From: Membranipora membranacea
Lineage: Eukaryota; Bryozoa; Gymnolaemata; Cheilostomatida; Membraniporidae
Reading direction: 5' to 3'
Assembly (NCBI GenBank): GCA_914767715.1
Contig: OU612074.1
Coordinates: 18,464,062-18,524,061 of the forward strand
DNA: 60,000 nt
Shown: positions 1 to 12,200 of the stretch, piece by piece
Position numbering within the stretch: the first letter of the stretch is position 1
Layout of the letters: each line of letters starts with the position of its first letter
Notes under the pieces: model-generated
Told to the model about the DNA's origin: nothing
What the model saw: the letters and a program-made list of their open reading frames with translations, nothing else
Database searches by the model: none
Position numbers and translations under genes: made by a program

Positions 1-65
1 TCTTAGATTGAGAATTTCATGGGTCTTTCAAGGGTTTTAGATAGAATGCTTTTTGCATGCCCTAA

Positions 66-302
66 TTATTCTGTCAAAGCATTTCGTTTCAGCGATTGTA
101 TCAGCTTTCTATCTAGCTTGGGTACTGTAATCTTGAGGTTTTTAAATCTACTGCTGCTAGCATGGTGTTGAGAATCAATGAAACTTGTAATAGGCAAATG
201 ATCTGTCATCAGGTCAGTGTCGATGTTGCGTTGTGTATTAATGTTGTTTACAAAATTATAAAAGGCTAGTTTTCTGATATCCAAGATGCGTAGGAGATTC
301 AA
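66..302 (-). pseudogene. Probable LINE endonuclease-domain remnant
   Basis: A 78-residue open frame contains the string TDHLPI followed by a segment rich in Lys, Leu and Asp (KNLKITVPKLD). In LINE ORF2 proteins the C-terminal end of the APE endonuclease domain carries a (S/T)DHxP(I/V) motif followed by a short linker, so this looks like a fragment of that region. There is no intact element around it: the frame stops at both ends and a foldback element begins about 35 bp to the right. No other function is supported. Confidence 0.3.
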
Positions 303-335
303 TTATGTTATCAAAATCGCTAGCACATACTTAGA

Positions 336-832
336 CTATAGACAGTTTTCTGAGCTCCGATTTAGGCCTCAATTTTGAGTTGTCCTCTCTCCAGTTTGGT
401 ACTTTTAACCCACGCCGCATAGGAAAAACGTGCTGAAAAGAGGGTTATCTTGTAAACCGCTTATGATAGGATAGAAATTAATTTTTATTCAGAATTTGCA
501 ACATTGAAAACTCAGATGGACATAGTTTGGGAAATAATTTTAGTATTTTAATAGTCAATTATAGCATTTTCCGCCTGTTTTGCGAACAATTTGGCAGAAT
601 CTTTCATGAGTTTCGTCACTAAAATTGGGATTTATCAACATTCAAGCCTCCAATGAATTGGCAAGCCTGTGTCACACGGTTTTCAATGGTGCAGACTCTG
701 AATCAAAAATCATTTTTATCCTAATCTTAGCGGTTTTCAATATAACCCTCTTTCAGCAGGTTTTTCCTATGCGGAGTGGGTTAAAAGTACCAAACTGAGG
801 CATAAATAAGAGCTCAGAAAACTGTCTATTCA
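336..832. repeat. Foldback (long inverted repeat) element
   Basis: Two arms of roughly 160-180 bp face each other (about 336-520 and 670-832). The outer end of both arms reads agacagttttctgagctc when taken inward, and the arms stay alignable through ggtacttttaacccac and gcataggaaaaac with scattered mismatches and one insertion of about 20 bp in the left arm. The centre (about 521-669) is unique. It codes for nothing. This is the structure expected of a non-autonomous DNA transposon of foldback type. Confidence 0.65.
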
Positions 833-1740
833 AAGAATAATATTAATCTTCATTGTCATGGTTTAGATCAAAATTTAGGCCATTAACAATTACAGATTTT
901 TGATGGTAATGTAGGCAGACCGGCCTCCAATCTGTCAAGCAACACAGCCGGGCCCTCCGACAGAGTGCAGTAGACCAAGCAGACCGCCACCCCCCCCCCC
1001 CTCAGCAGTTATGCACCAACATAGCTTCAGCTCTCTCTAACCACATGTCCACCACTGGAGCCTTGTACATCAACTGATCGCCTGTCATCCAAAAGAAATC
1101 TCGATTAATCAACTCTACATTGATCAGTATGTAAATACCATTGGTTGACTTCAGAGCCATAACACGATACCATATCATGAAATCATCATCACGGTAACGG
1201 TTTGGAAATGGTAGGTCAACAAATTATATGTAATAAGCGTCTCGATATGCTGGCAGATGAGAAATGGTATATTATATATGTATACCAACACATATGTGCC
1301 AGCATATGAAGAAGCTAAATTCTCCTCCCCGAACATCGTAAAAGTTTAGTTAATGTACTACTGGACAGTTTGGCTACAACTACTACTCCACTTGGCGTTA
1401 ACGCTTTATAAACACACGCTGCCTGAAGTTACATCTACCCATAGTATAAGAGCCTGTGTCCTCTGCAGGTCAGTTTATTCTTGCGACTCACAAGCTATAC
1501 GGCCATTTCTCTCCGGACATCAAAATAGCAAGATGAGTCCTTACAGTCAATCAATATACCGATTGCAATATGTTCAAAAAATAGCAATATTTATTAATCA
1601 GATGTCCTTTAAACAGCCTCTCATATTGAGATTTGTGCCGAAACACAATGCATGACATATTCAATTAAAATAGATCGAAGTGGTAGAAATTTGACTATTG
1701 TCATCACTACATATATAGAGTTTCGTATTTTTCAGATTCA
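833..1740. other. Non-coding, no gene seen
   Basis: Low-information sequence with a poly-C run near 988-1001 and a short inverted motif around 1255-1310 (catatgtgccagcatatg region). Open frames here are short and have no recognisable domain or splice structure. Confidence 0.5.
1712..1718 (+). promoter_or_regulatory. Possible TATA box of the Cys-rich secreted gene
   Basis: A tatatag motif sits 35 bp before the proposed start codon at 1747. A pyrimidine stretch ending in ag (about 1728-1735) lies between, so the sequence could instead be the 3' end of a 5'UTR intron. The call is tentative. Confidence 0.22.
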
Positions 1741-1746
1741 TCAGAA

Positions 1747-4043
1747 ATGAAGGTATTTGTATTAATAGTAACAACACTCCTTCTTGCATCAAGCACAGCA
1801 CACCCGGTAAAGCCAGTCTGCATGATTGACAGGTGAGTAAATTACAATGTGTACAAGTTTGAATCTGAGAAAAATGTGTGGCCCATGTGTTGTACGCGCA
1901 TATCATAGAGGAAACATTATTTGAAATGCACAACAAGAGAACAATTCCCATATTAAAGCTGCTATTGCTTTTTAACAATGATGGATGGATGGATGGATTT
2001 TATTACTATCACTGACAGCATTATTAAAAGAAAAAATGAGTCGCGAAATACAGTGTAATTGCTGGCACTTTGAATCAGCAAGAAAAAGCGAAGACACTTG
2101 TAATAAAAAATCAAATCTCTGTCTAAAAAAGTATTTCGTTTAAAATAAGAGTGATATGACGCAGAAAACAGTCTCTCCCCAGTGAGCTTCTATGTTTTAC
2201 TGTACGGTATCTGCCAGATGGACATTTACTCAACAAATCATTGATGAAATGATCCTCATCGTGAATATAGCGTAAGGCCAGTGTTCGTGTCTGATTGTCC
2301 ATCATGGTATAAATATCGGGATGTTCAATGCCTAACTTAATAGCATCCTAGAAAATTTTACACAGGCGTTGCTTGTCAGCAGCATACAAGCTTTTAAAAA
2401 TAATGGGTAAGCAATAGGAGATTCGTGATACAATAAAACTTTTAAAAAGCATATTTGATAGTGATTTAGAGCTTAAAAATACAACATTCCTGACTACATA
2501 CATCCTTTGAGAGGCGGTTGAAACTATACCATGCACACGATCATTAAAACGCAGCTTATCGTCGACTAATACACCAAGATATTTAACTTTATCACTAAAA
2601 GCAATAGCAGTATCATTTAAAACAAGTGTAGGGGTAGAAGGTTTAACATATTGGGTGGATAGCATCATTTCCTGGGTCTTAGTAGGGTTTAATAAAAGAT
2701 TTAAATCAGCACATTGTTTAGCAATTCTATGGATTTCATCAAAATAGGAGTTGAGATCTGATTGATTAGCTATGCAGCCTATGATGCAAGTGTCATCTGC
2801 GTACTTAATTAATGTAACATTACTCAGGTTTGAGGTAATCCGGTTTGTATATATGGAGAACAAAAGGGGAGACAGACAGCAGCCCTGGGGGGTGCCAGTG
2901 TTCGTTATAATAGCATTTGAAGTTTTATCATCAACAACAGTTCTTTGCACTCTGTTAGATAAGAAGCTGTAGATCCACTCAGTGACATTGGAGTCAAGAT
3001 GAGTAAGCTTCGAGATAAGATCAGGAACATATATAGTGTTAAAGGCCGATGAAAAGTCTAAGAAGAGACATCTAGCATAGTGTGAAGCCTTCTGGTCAAT
3101 AAAGCTGGTGACGGTCGAAGTTAGACAGAGCAGGGCATCTTGTGTAGACCGATTAGCTTGATATGCGAACTGGTATCTATCCATAGGAGTATGAGCCATA
3201 ATATAATGTTTTACAAGCCGCTCCATCATCTTGCAGAGACAGCTAGTTAGCGCTATTGGTCGATATTGTTTAAGTTGAGCAGGGACTTTGAAAGGCGCCA
3301 GCTGGTTGGAGCATAGCATAGAAAACATCTCCTGTTATCCTAAAAGATGTCTGACAATCCACCTGAGTATTTTGTTTCTTGTGTCAAAAAGCTGTGATTT
3401 TAGAGGAGTTTCTGCTCTCTCGCAAGGTCCAAAGTGACATTACGGGATCATCTAATCACAACACTATGCTAGATGATATAATATATGACAACTGACAAAG
3501 TGTATTTATGAGGACTTTTCGGAATAAGTCCAGGCGAACAGACAGAATTGTTTAGATTGACATTTTTACGTGGGAGTGAACGAACACCTTTCTGAGTTCA
3601 GGGATTGCCTCGGAACTGACAATAGGAAGTGTCTAATCCTGAACAATGAATCAACATACAGCATCTGCACCAATGAAATTATATACAACTTTAATCACCA
3701 TTACAAAATAAAGTACACCTATGCTGTAGTATGTTGGGTAGGCCCTGGGGGCCGATGTCAGGGAGACATGCCCCAATGCACCTATGAGAGTTGTGTAACA
3801 AAATGCCTTTTGTTTGGTGAACAAAGGAGTACAATGGCAGGCATAGTGTGCTTGTCTGAGTGCATGTTGGATTCTTGTGATTGCATGCTGGGGCGCGTGT
3901 ATGCTAGGCTCAGCTCTCTACTTTTGCTACACTCATTTGTGGGTATACACAATCCACCCGCTGCTACAATATGTAGGAACCACTGGGAAAGGGTATTTCA
4001 CAACTGTACTTTATTTTGTAATGACAGTAAGAACAAGGCATGA
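1747..4043 (+). CDS. Probable secreted cysteine-rich protein, two exons, LINE in the intron
   Basis: Exon 1 (1747-1832) encodes a strong signal peptide, MKVFVLIVTTLLLASSTA, and ends at a consensus donor (aggtgagta). Exon 2 (3602-4043) begins after ttcag in the matching phase, restoring Arg-Asp-Cys at the junction and staying open to a TGA. The model gives about 175 residues. The mature part has many cysteines, clustered as CxxCxxxC-like groups (QCTYESCVTKC, CLSECMLDSCDC), as in disulfide-stabilised extracellular proteins. An AATAAA lies 45 bp past the stop. The intron holds a 5'-truncated LINE on the other strand. The family is not recognised. The last third (hydrophobic, near residues 125-145) looks less protein-like, so a further intron is possible. 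Splicing is inferred, not observed. Confidence 0.42.
1978..3345 (-). mobile_element. 5'-truncated LINE with reverse transcriptase, inside an intron
   Basis: The minus strand encodes a reverse transcriptase domain: YRPIALTS, then motif A (FLDFSSAFN), motif B (GTPQGCCLSPLLFSIY), the catalytic YADD box, LNPTKTQ and KYLGVLVDD. The frame is broken by one TAG at 2348-2350 and then continues in the same frame to 2123, ending in a segment with HFINDLLSKCPSGR. The 3' end is a (TGGA)n run on the plus strand (1981-1997), typical of LINEs that end in a short tandem repeat. The 5' half, including endonuclease, is absent. The type resembles CR1/L2/Jockey-like LINEs; the clade is not settled. The element is dead but young enough to need only one stop repaired in this region. 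Confidence 0.88.
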
Positions 4044-4087
4044 ATCTGGAAAAAACTTAGCTGTATGATTTTATGGAATGTCAGCAA

Positions 4088-4093
4088 AATAAA
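4088..4093 (+). terminator. Poly(A) signal AATAAA
   Basis: Canonical hexamer 45 bp after the stop codon of the Cys-rich secreted gene, in the right orientation. Confidence 0.35.
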
Positions 4094-4500
4094 ATTGGAC
4101 CACAACACATGTCCATGGAGTTTGATATCAGATCTTCAACTGTTGATGAGTGGTAATAACTATCACTCAAGTTAAGCATAAAGTAGTTGATCGGGTATTT
4201 GGTATTTGGCGTTTTCGCATCGAGCTCTGGTCCTTCTTACTGACATACCAATCCAAATACATTCTCACCTACCTATCCCTCAGCTAAATTACCTACCTAC
4301 ATGCCTAGCCCCCAACCAACAAAACATCCAACATCCACTGAAATACCTCACAGTTACACCAACCTGACGCACAACCGTTGTTTGGGACATAATGTTGGTT
4401 AAGTGGAATGATAGAAGCAAAGTAGTGATATAAAATTTAACTTGTTTTTGTCTACAATTTATTTGTGTTTGTCCTGTTAATGACAAATCAGAGGGTGGGA

Positions 4501-4600
4501 TGCCCTAAAGAGGGACGCAGGTTGCCCAAATTCCTCGTATGGAGAGCTTGATACATCTTAGTAAACTAGAATGCATCCTAGAGAGCCAAGAAGCGTTGTG
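4501..4600 (-). repeat. SINE-like repeat body, copy 1
   Basis: Read on the minus strand, about 80 bp match a segment at 53286-53370 (ctaggatgcattctagtt ... cgtccctctttaggg) with perhaps 80 per cent identity. Immediately 5' of the shared body, at about 4583-4598, the minus strand reads cgcttcttggc, which resembles the first bases of U2 snRNA (see the copy at 53174). Confidence 0.5.
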
Positions 4601-6230
4601 TTTGTGTTTCTCATAGATTTGCTGCATCCGGGTTCATCAGTGGCATAAGCAAATGAACTCATAGCCGTAATTGTGTTCCAAGCAGTTCACTGTGTGTACC
4701 GCAGCGACATGAATCAGTGGAAACCGCACACAGATGAGATTCAGCAAAAACATTACAACATTACCTAATTAGTTGAGGACTACCCTTTGGGCAAAATATC
4801 TATGTACCAGAAATCACATCATGTTTGCATTGTGGAGAAGATATGTCACTATCATATATTGTGACATCAATGTACCCATAATTCACACAGAGAGAAATAA
4901 TGTAGGATAAGTCAAAAGCCAATCTCAGTTTTTCAAGAGGAATCCACAGTTTATAGCATTTTGAATTTCAAATTTGAAGTGATCAATAGGTAAATGCAAT
5001 CTCCGTTTTAAATCACCGGTGCATATAAAACCGAAGAAACATCAAGGCTGGTCAGTTCATTTTGGAGAGCACTCAGCAGCGTATCACTCTGTACTATTTG
5101 GGAGCAATAACACCATTTTGAGTTCACATATTTTTCCTTTTGCACTGCACACTTTGACGGTATGATAGAGCTTGGTTTATCTTTTGTGATGACTGTTTCA
5201 ATTTAAACCCACTATTCATGAAACGAAGTCTAATTTTTATGTTGAAAAGGTATCAAAATGATGAGTTATTAGAAACTTGAGTTAACAGCTTAACGTGTCA
5301 AAGTTCAAAAACAAAAGTGCCTGACAAACTTGAGTAGCGAAAGGAAACTTTTTTGTGTGGAGTTGTCCCCTTCTTTAACAGGATGGGGGCAACTCAATGC
5401 AAAATAAAAGTGAATAATGTTGTAAAAAGAGGAGTGACTGTTCTGCTTGGGTATTGTATTCTGCCTCCAGTGGGTCAAGTATCCGGCAACACTGTGTTAT
5501 CTATTGTGCATAATTCTTTGTGCATCTATCAAGGTCAATATTGGAAAGTTCCTAATATGAATCTTTTTTGTTTTCAAAAATCTCTGCGGTGGCAATATGC
5601 AACCAATGAACTAAACCCTTTAGTTCATTGATGCAACTCTAATTATGATATGAGATGAGATGCTATCACTCGGGGGATAAAAGAAATCTGAGATCAGTAA
5701 AATCATTATGTCAAACTGCGGAACAATATAATATATGTATACACTATTGATATATATATATATATATAAATATTTATTATATATATATATATATATTGAT
5801 ATTTACAGATATGCGAGCAGAAGTAATTAACAAGAGAATATAGTGATATAATATGATGATACAGCCACTGTAAATGAATAAGCTTGCGTCGGATCTGAAT
5901 TATACCAAGCTTGGTCCAAGATTTGCCTACATTCGGATTTGCTCCCGATCGACTGGTTGTCAGGCAATTAGATATGCAGTACAGCAGATCGCACAACTCC
6001 ATCTTTCAATGTGTGTGAATGTGTTGTGAATAGGACGTATATTTGTGGCTAAAACGTTTGAAAGATCTGTTTAATCATATTATTACAAGAAAGATATGTC
6101 ATGGTGAAGGGTTTTGCAAACCCATAACTAAACCTGAGCCGGCGTTATTACAAAATATAAGTAAGTATTATTCTTTTCAAAGTGACTCCAAGAACACAAA
6201 TGAAAAATGTGAGCTACACAAGAAATGACA
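4601..6230. other. Intergenic, no gene seen
   Basis: No coding region can be supported. It contains a (TA)n tract at about 5745-5795 and otherwise unremarkable AT-rich sequence between the Cys-rich gene and the 3' end of the Bak-like gene. Confidence 0.5.
6070..6075 (-). terminator. Possible poly(A) signal (ATTAAA) of the Bak-like gene
   Basis: Reading the minus strand, ATTAAA occurs about 160 bp after the stop at 6234. No AATAAA was seen between them. Confidence 0.22.
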
Positions 6231-6233
6231 TCA

Positions 6234-9200
6234 TCATCGATGACGGAGCCACCAGGTCAGTGCCACTAGAGCTGCCGTAGCAGCGCCAAAAAGAGCTAAG
6301 TTGGGTGCAGCGTCTCTAAGCTGCGAACTAAAGGTAGAGTCGCTGTCTACGGCAGCCTGCCAGCCTCCGAGTGAGGCAATCCACTCAGCTATTGATTGAA
6401 ATGTGTTGTTCACGACATTACGTATCCGCTCGTAAGTGATAAACCTGAATAAAAAAATTATAATATACGTTTATATTTAGATTAAGTATAAATATTATAT
6501 TATATTACCTTATAATTTACATTGATATTTGCAATTATAGTAGGTAGGAATGCACTCCGAGCACAAATTCGGTAACGCATCATACAAGTAAATCAGCTGT
6601 TTAGGGCACTTGTTTGAAACACATCATTTTCAACACAACGGGATTTTTTTTGCAGCAGTTGTCTACGCAGATAGCTGAGGGATCTACTTTGGAGTTTTCT
6701 GCCCACTTCTTGGAAAGCGACCGCTCCTGTCATGTTCATGGGCTAAAGCCGCTTATAATGATCCCATTGGAATTTATGAAAATTGTATAACAGCTGAACA
6801 ATCTTTTCACAAAATTGTTTTGAAAAAAATTACAACCACATCAACTAAACTCTCATGTGACACTGATAAAATAAAGCCATGACAAGTCATCCGCCTGCAG
6901 TGCAGTCAGGCAGCCATTAAAACAAGCAAATAAAAACATTACTTTTTTTGCAGTATGTGACAGGGGACATTGAAGATAGATATGTTTTGAAAAGTTGGAG
7001 GATATGGACCTGCTAGACTGAGAAAGATGAGTGAAACATACTGAGGAATTAGTCATTTAAAGAAGGTAAAACTTGACTACTATGGCAGGTAAAACTAAGA
7101 CTATACGCACCTGACCAGCCATCCTATAATATCAGACATAAAGTCGCCTATTCCCTGCTGTAGTGTGTTTATAGCTATATGATATCCAAACTGGAGTAAA
7201 GTAACTATCCTTCCCATCGATAATCCATCGTTGAATAATCTAGAAATGTGATAGCAGGTATTTATCATATTTGATAAAGTATTTGAAGCAGAGTAATGGA
7301 AGTTAAAAACTACGGGGACGCCTGTCACTACGGGGACGCCTGTCACATGATATACTATATCAAATTTAACAGAGAGGGCTGCCAAAAGAAGTCTGTCAAA
7401 ATCATATTGGATTCAAATTTGTTGAGCTTGGTTTTTGGGCTAATGGTGAGGGAAATAGCAACAGAAGGTCATTCTAGATTTGCTCTCATTTCGAGTGGCT
7501 TTTACTCTGCTGGTAAGCCGCAGCTTCTGGCAAAATGGAGTAACTTAAAATGTTGGCAAATTCTCTCAAACTTGTGTAGGGTGTTGTTGTAGGTTTGCGT
7601 TTTGTCCCCAATAAATTAGATATTTTTTTTGAGATCTGATGCTAACCTTTTGTGGATTTCAGAATCAAAACTTGACAGTGGCAAAACGCCTCACTCAACC
7701 TTGCAGAAGCACAAAGGATGATCATTTTATTTGCCAATGGGCTTATTCATTAACTAACCACACCCGTCACAAGATAGCCGATTGGCTGACTCACTTCATA
7801 GCCACGCCTCTGAAGGCATCATAGGCCTGGTCTAGAGCACCTTGTCTTATATTCAAAGCTTTACCAAACTTAGTAAACTCCTGACCATATTTCGCTTCTA
7901 TCTCATCGCCGATACAAGCCAGCCGTCTGCCGACCGCTGAGGTAGCTCTAAAAAAGAAAATTGTTATGGTGAAACAAAACTTGGACACCAAATAAATATG
8001 CATTGATATTTTAATGCTCTATCAATCATGTCTGATTGCCATCAAGAACTATCCCTGTGTAACCATATCGTATACTAGCCTGCTATGTTCGGTTCCTCCC
8101 CCCCCCCCCCCCACAACAAAGCTTGTCAAGACAGGCTAATATTACACCTGTACAATGCTTTGTCATGGGCAGCACAACAAAAAAAGTAAGCTATATCTCC
8201 ATCGATAAGCCACGGCTTATCAATGAAGGGGGAATAACTCAAATGCAGGTAAATCTGATCAAACTAGTGGAGATGTTACTTACGTTTGTGGAGTTGATGT
8301 GAAGTTTTCGAGCACTGTTGGAGATCGGGGTGTATTAACATTACCCTCCTCTCTGAGCTGATCCTGAGAATATCTCTCAAACATGTAATTCTTAAACACC
8401 TCCTCTGATTGTTCTATGACATCATCCTGAGGTGCTCGTCCGCTCATACTCAGCTACAAAAGCAAGGCAGTAATTAAGAAAAATAGTAGGGGAGGCAAAA
8501 GTCAATGAGGCTGCAAGGTAGCATTAGGTGAGGTGCTGTAAGGTTTGGAGATAAATAAACAAAAAATGAAAGTCCTAAATGTGATCTGTGATCTGATCTA
8601 TGGCTCAATACAGTGTAAGCTGGTAAATTGAATCTTGATAATTCAAGACCCCTGTTAATTCACACAAGGTAAATTGGTCCCTTCAGCCAGATATCAATGC
8701 ATTCTAGTGTCATCTAATTCAGACCCTGCGCAATTAGACCAACTTTTTGTGGTCCCCAGAGGTTTGAATTAAGTGAACTGAACTTTAAATCTAAACAGGA
8801 CACTATCCCTGCTTTCCCATGATTCGGAGTTATCTTTGCACTGATCTACGGCGGAATTCAGAGTCATCGTCACACGCGTTTCTAGGGATTTGAGTGGCCA
8901 ACTGAAATCCAGTTGTTCGGGATGAATGCTTCAAAGTGGACAACTCCGAATCATGGATAAGCAATGTATATTGAGCATTAGGAGATGAGGTATTTTGTTG
9001 TATGTGACGTTACGTCATTGAAAAATGAAGTATCATTGATGTTATCATTGCTTTGCAGTCAGCAGTCCGGGGCTTTTAATACCACAAATTCCAATGGCGT
9101 AACGCCATCAGCATTGAACTACCTCTCTTATGCTGTATCTGGTACCCTCTCTATGTTTTTCAGCTCACTCATTACAAGAGGGCAAACTGATCACATGATA

Positions 9201-12200
9201 TGCTATGCATGTATATCCCTGATCAATTAAGCATGAACCAGATTACAAAGCCCATGTATCTTGAGATGGAATTTTATGTGACGTCTAACTTTAGCACAAG
9301 ATGCAATCAATGTGAAGTGAAGTGAGATTAAATTGACACTCACAGTCAGAGAAAATTTTGCGGTTTTCTGAGAATGAAGTGCAACCAACCCCAACACCAA
9401 AAACAGCTGTATATTTCTAGGACATAGCAGCGGCCTGCAGTCATAGTCTATGTCTATGTCTATAGATAGAGTAGAGACCTAGTTCATGTTTGATCCATTT
9501 TGCCAACGTCGGAATTCCCCCCCCCCCCTCTACTGACTAAGCCTCGGCGTATCAGTAGAGGGGGGCGATTCCAACGCTGGAAAAATGGATCGATCTTGAT
9601 CTAGTAGAGACCTACCCGGACACGACTTCCTCTTCTATGAGCAAGATTAGACTCAGAGTATCGTCTCACTCCTTGTCTCTCATCAGGAGAGTCTCCCCCG
9701 CTGTTATGAGGTCTCGCGGGCGTCTGACCACCCCCAATATCACGAGGGGCTGATTTTGGTCTAGCTCCACCTGCAAACCATAGATTATGTTACTGCATAC
9801 AGCCAAACGCATTTTATAGCCAGGATAATAGTGCTGACTTAGTAATGCATGATGTTTACAGAGAGAAAGCTCAAAGCACTTCTTGTAAAAGCCATATATC
9901 GTGTTAGCTATTGCCTGCTTCTCCTAACAAAATCTTGCTTCACTATATCTGTACTTGTTGTCTGAGGATAGAATGCTTTGTTTTGAGGATAGTCGTTGGA
10001 GTGACATATGTTTTATGGAAAAGTAATTCAATCAACTATCACATGAGGAATCAGGGGGGCCTTTCAATTAGAAAGAGTGATCCTTTACTAAAGCAAGTTA
10101 TCACTATCACATCACTCAAAATTATCACTCACTTGGTGTTTCAATTAGAGAAAATCGCTCCCAAATCGCTCACTCAGAATGTATATAGTTCCATCAAGTG
10201 ACTGAACGATCTGAAAGCGAGACCCCTAGCAGGTATCGCTCACTCACTGAGTGAGCGATAAGATTGCAATTTTGGCTGTTTCTAATTGAAAGACCCCCCT
10301 GATTCACCAAAAAAATTGGGAAAAGGAAAAAACCCAAATGATGACAACGAAAGACGGACACAAGTTACCAAGTAACCCCCTAATTCTTTTATACACTTTA
10401 AAAACTCAAAGATTTAGACTTCAAAAGTTAAACCAGCTTACTACAGCCTGGCATCGACATAAGTGCATTGATCAGACCAAGCCTCACAGGGACAGTAAGA
10501 GTCTTGGAAATATTTAGTTCCCATGTTAAGCGGCTGACCACAAGAATCAATCCTAAATGTTAACAGCAAACAATGGATTCAGGAATCGCTTCCGCAAAGC
10601 ACTAACCCAGTTTTACCACTTTTGTGTACTTTTTTATTTTTGCATCACTTTCTCTCAACCACCATGGGAAAACTTTTCTAATTTAAATAAATTGACTTTT
10701 TAGAATGCGATTTTATGATGTTCTTTTTATCATTGTAAGTATTTTCGGATGAAAAGCTACCAATTAAACAAACAAACACAACACATACCTGAGAAGATGG
10801 TGTTATCACTGGTACTACTCGGTATTCTCGGTCTAGCTCCACCACTTGTAGGTAAAACAAACGTCCTGTCAGACATATGATATGCAGGGCTAACTCTGGG
10901 GCTAGCAAACGGTGAAGTACCTCGGATAGGTGAACTCTCACGGGACGTCCTAGACTCGATAATCAAACCTGCAAATAAGAATAAATTAGCCGACCATAAA
11001 TACAAACTATATCTGGTGAGTAAAACAACATAAACTCAGGTAAAGTGTCATGTCACTGAAAATATACTACCATATGTATAGAATGTCATATGCCAACCAT
11101 GGAAAATTTGTGTGTGCTCATAGGAGCATGAGGTCTGCATATGCCAGGAATATGAGGAGGTTGACAAAGTTCAAGCAATGGCTGCTCATAAGTACAACTA
11201 GTATTGAGATATTATATGCAAACATGAAATATGCAAAATTTTAACAAAACAATACCCAAATTGGGACAGAGTTTTCAGCTCATTGAAGCGACTGCCAAAG
11301 TGTCTAGCAACTGCAGATTAATACACTAAATAACACTGGTGCCCTAATAAGCTGTGATTCACCATAAGCTGCTCTTCCCTATACAATCATTCATGACTAA
11401 CACAAACAATCATAATCCATCCTTTGTGTCTGTCTGTCCGTCCCGACAGTTTATCCTAAACCCTGTAATTCAATGGATAAGGTTGACTGACCTATTTCTA
11501 ACTGTAATTGTCCAATTATTAGCAAAAACACTTAGCAACATAATCAAGAAACATTTGCAATGTTACCCAATAAGGTTGCTTATAAAATGAACAGCAGCTA
11601 AAGCTATTCAAAGATTAATAACTTATTGTGACCTAATCTGAGGCCCCCAACCCCCGCAAGACGGCCCCAGTCATGGGAAAGTTGCGCCCGGGCAAGTGAC
11701 AGGGGAAGTTGATAACTGCTTTCATTGTAAGAAATGTGAAGAAACCGAGCATTTTATACAGACATTACAGTACATATCTGGACAAGTTCAGGCATGCAAA
11801 CCAATCAAGGCCTGGTAATACATCAACCATACCTCGTACACCTGGCGGGTTGCCAGAGCTATGCCTGGATCTTGGCCTTGTGCCAAAAACTGAGCTATGA
11901 CCCTCACCGTCTGGAGAACCTCTCTCATAAGGTGGAGTAAGGGGTGAAGATCTAATTGGTGGCTGTATGCTTGGCGGTTTATTTCTTCTATTTATCGTCA
12001 TGGATGGGGATTTTGGACTAGTGTCTGCAGTAGATTGGCTGGGAGCAGAAAATTGAGCAAGATCTGGATAAAAAAGAGTCAGAAATGAAGCACTATTCAC
12101 GCTAAATAAGTAAATATCACAAAATCTTTAAAATTTTGTGAGCAAATAATAGCAGTCTGGTAGCTTCCATAAGCTTGCATATTACAGCTTGCACATGTAA

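Noticed and set aside
3741-4043. Exon 2 of the Cys-rich gene starting after ggtag at 3739
   Set aside because: That acceptor is out of phase with exon 1; the site at 3601/3602 is in phase.
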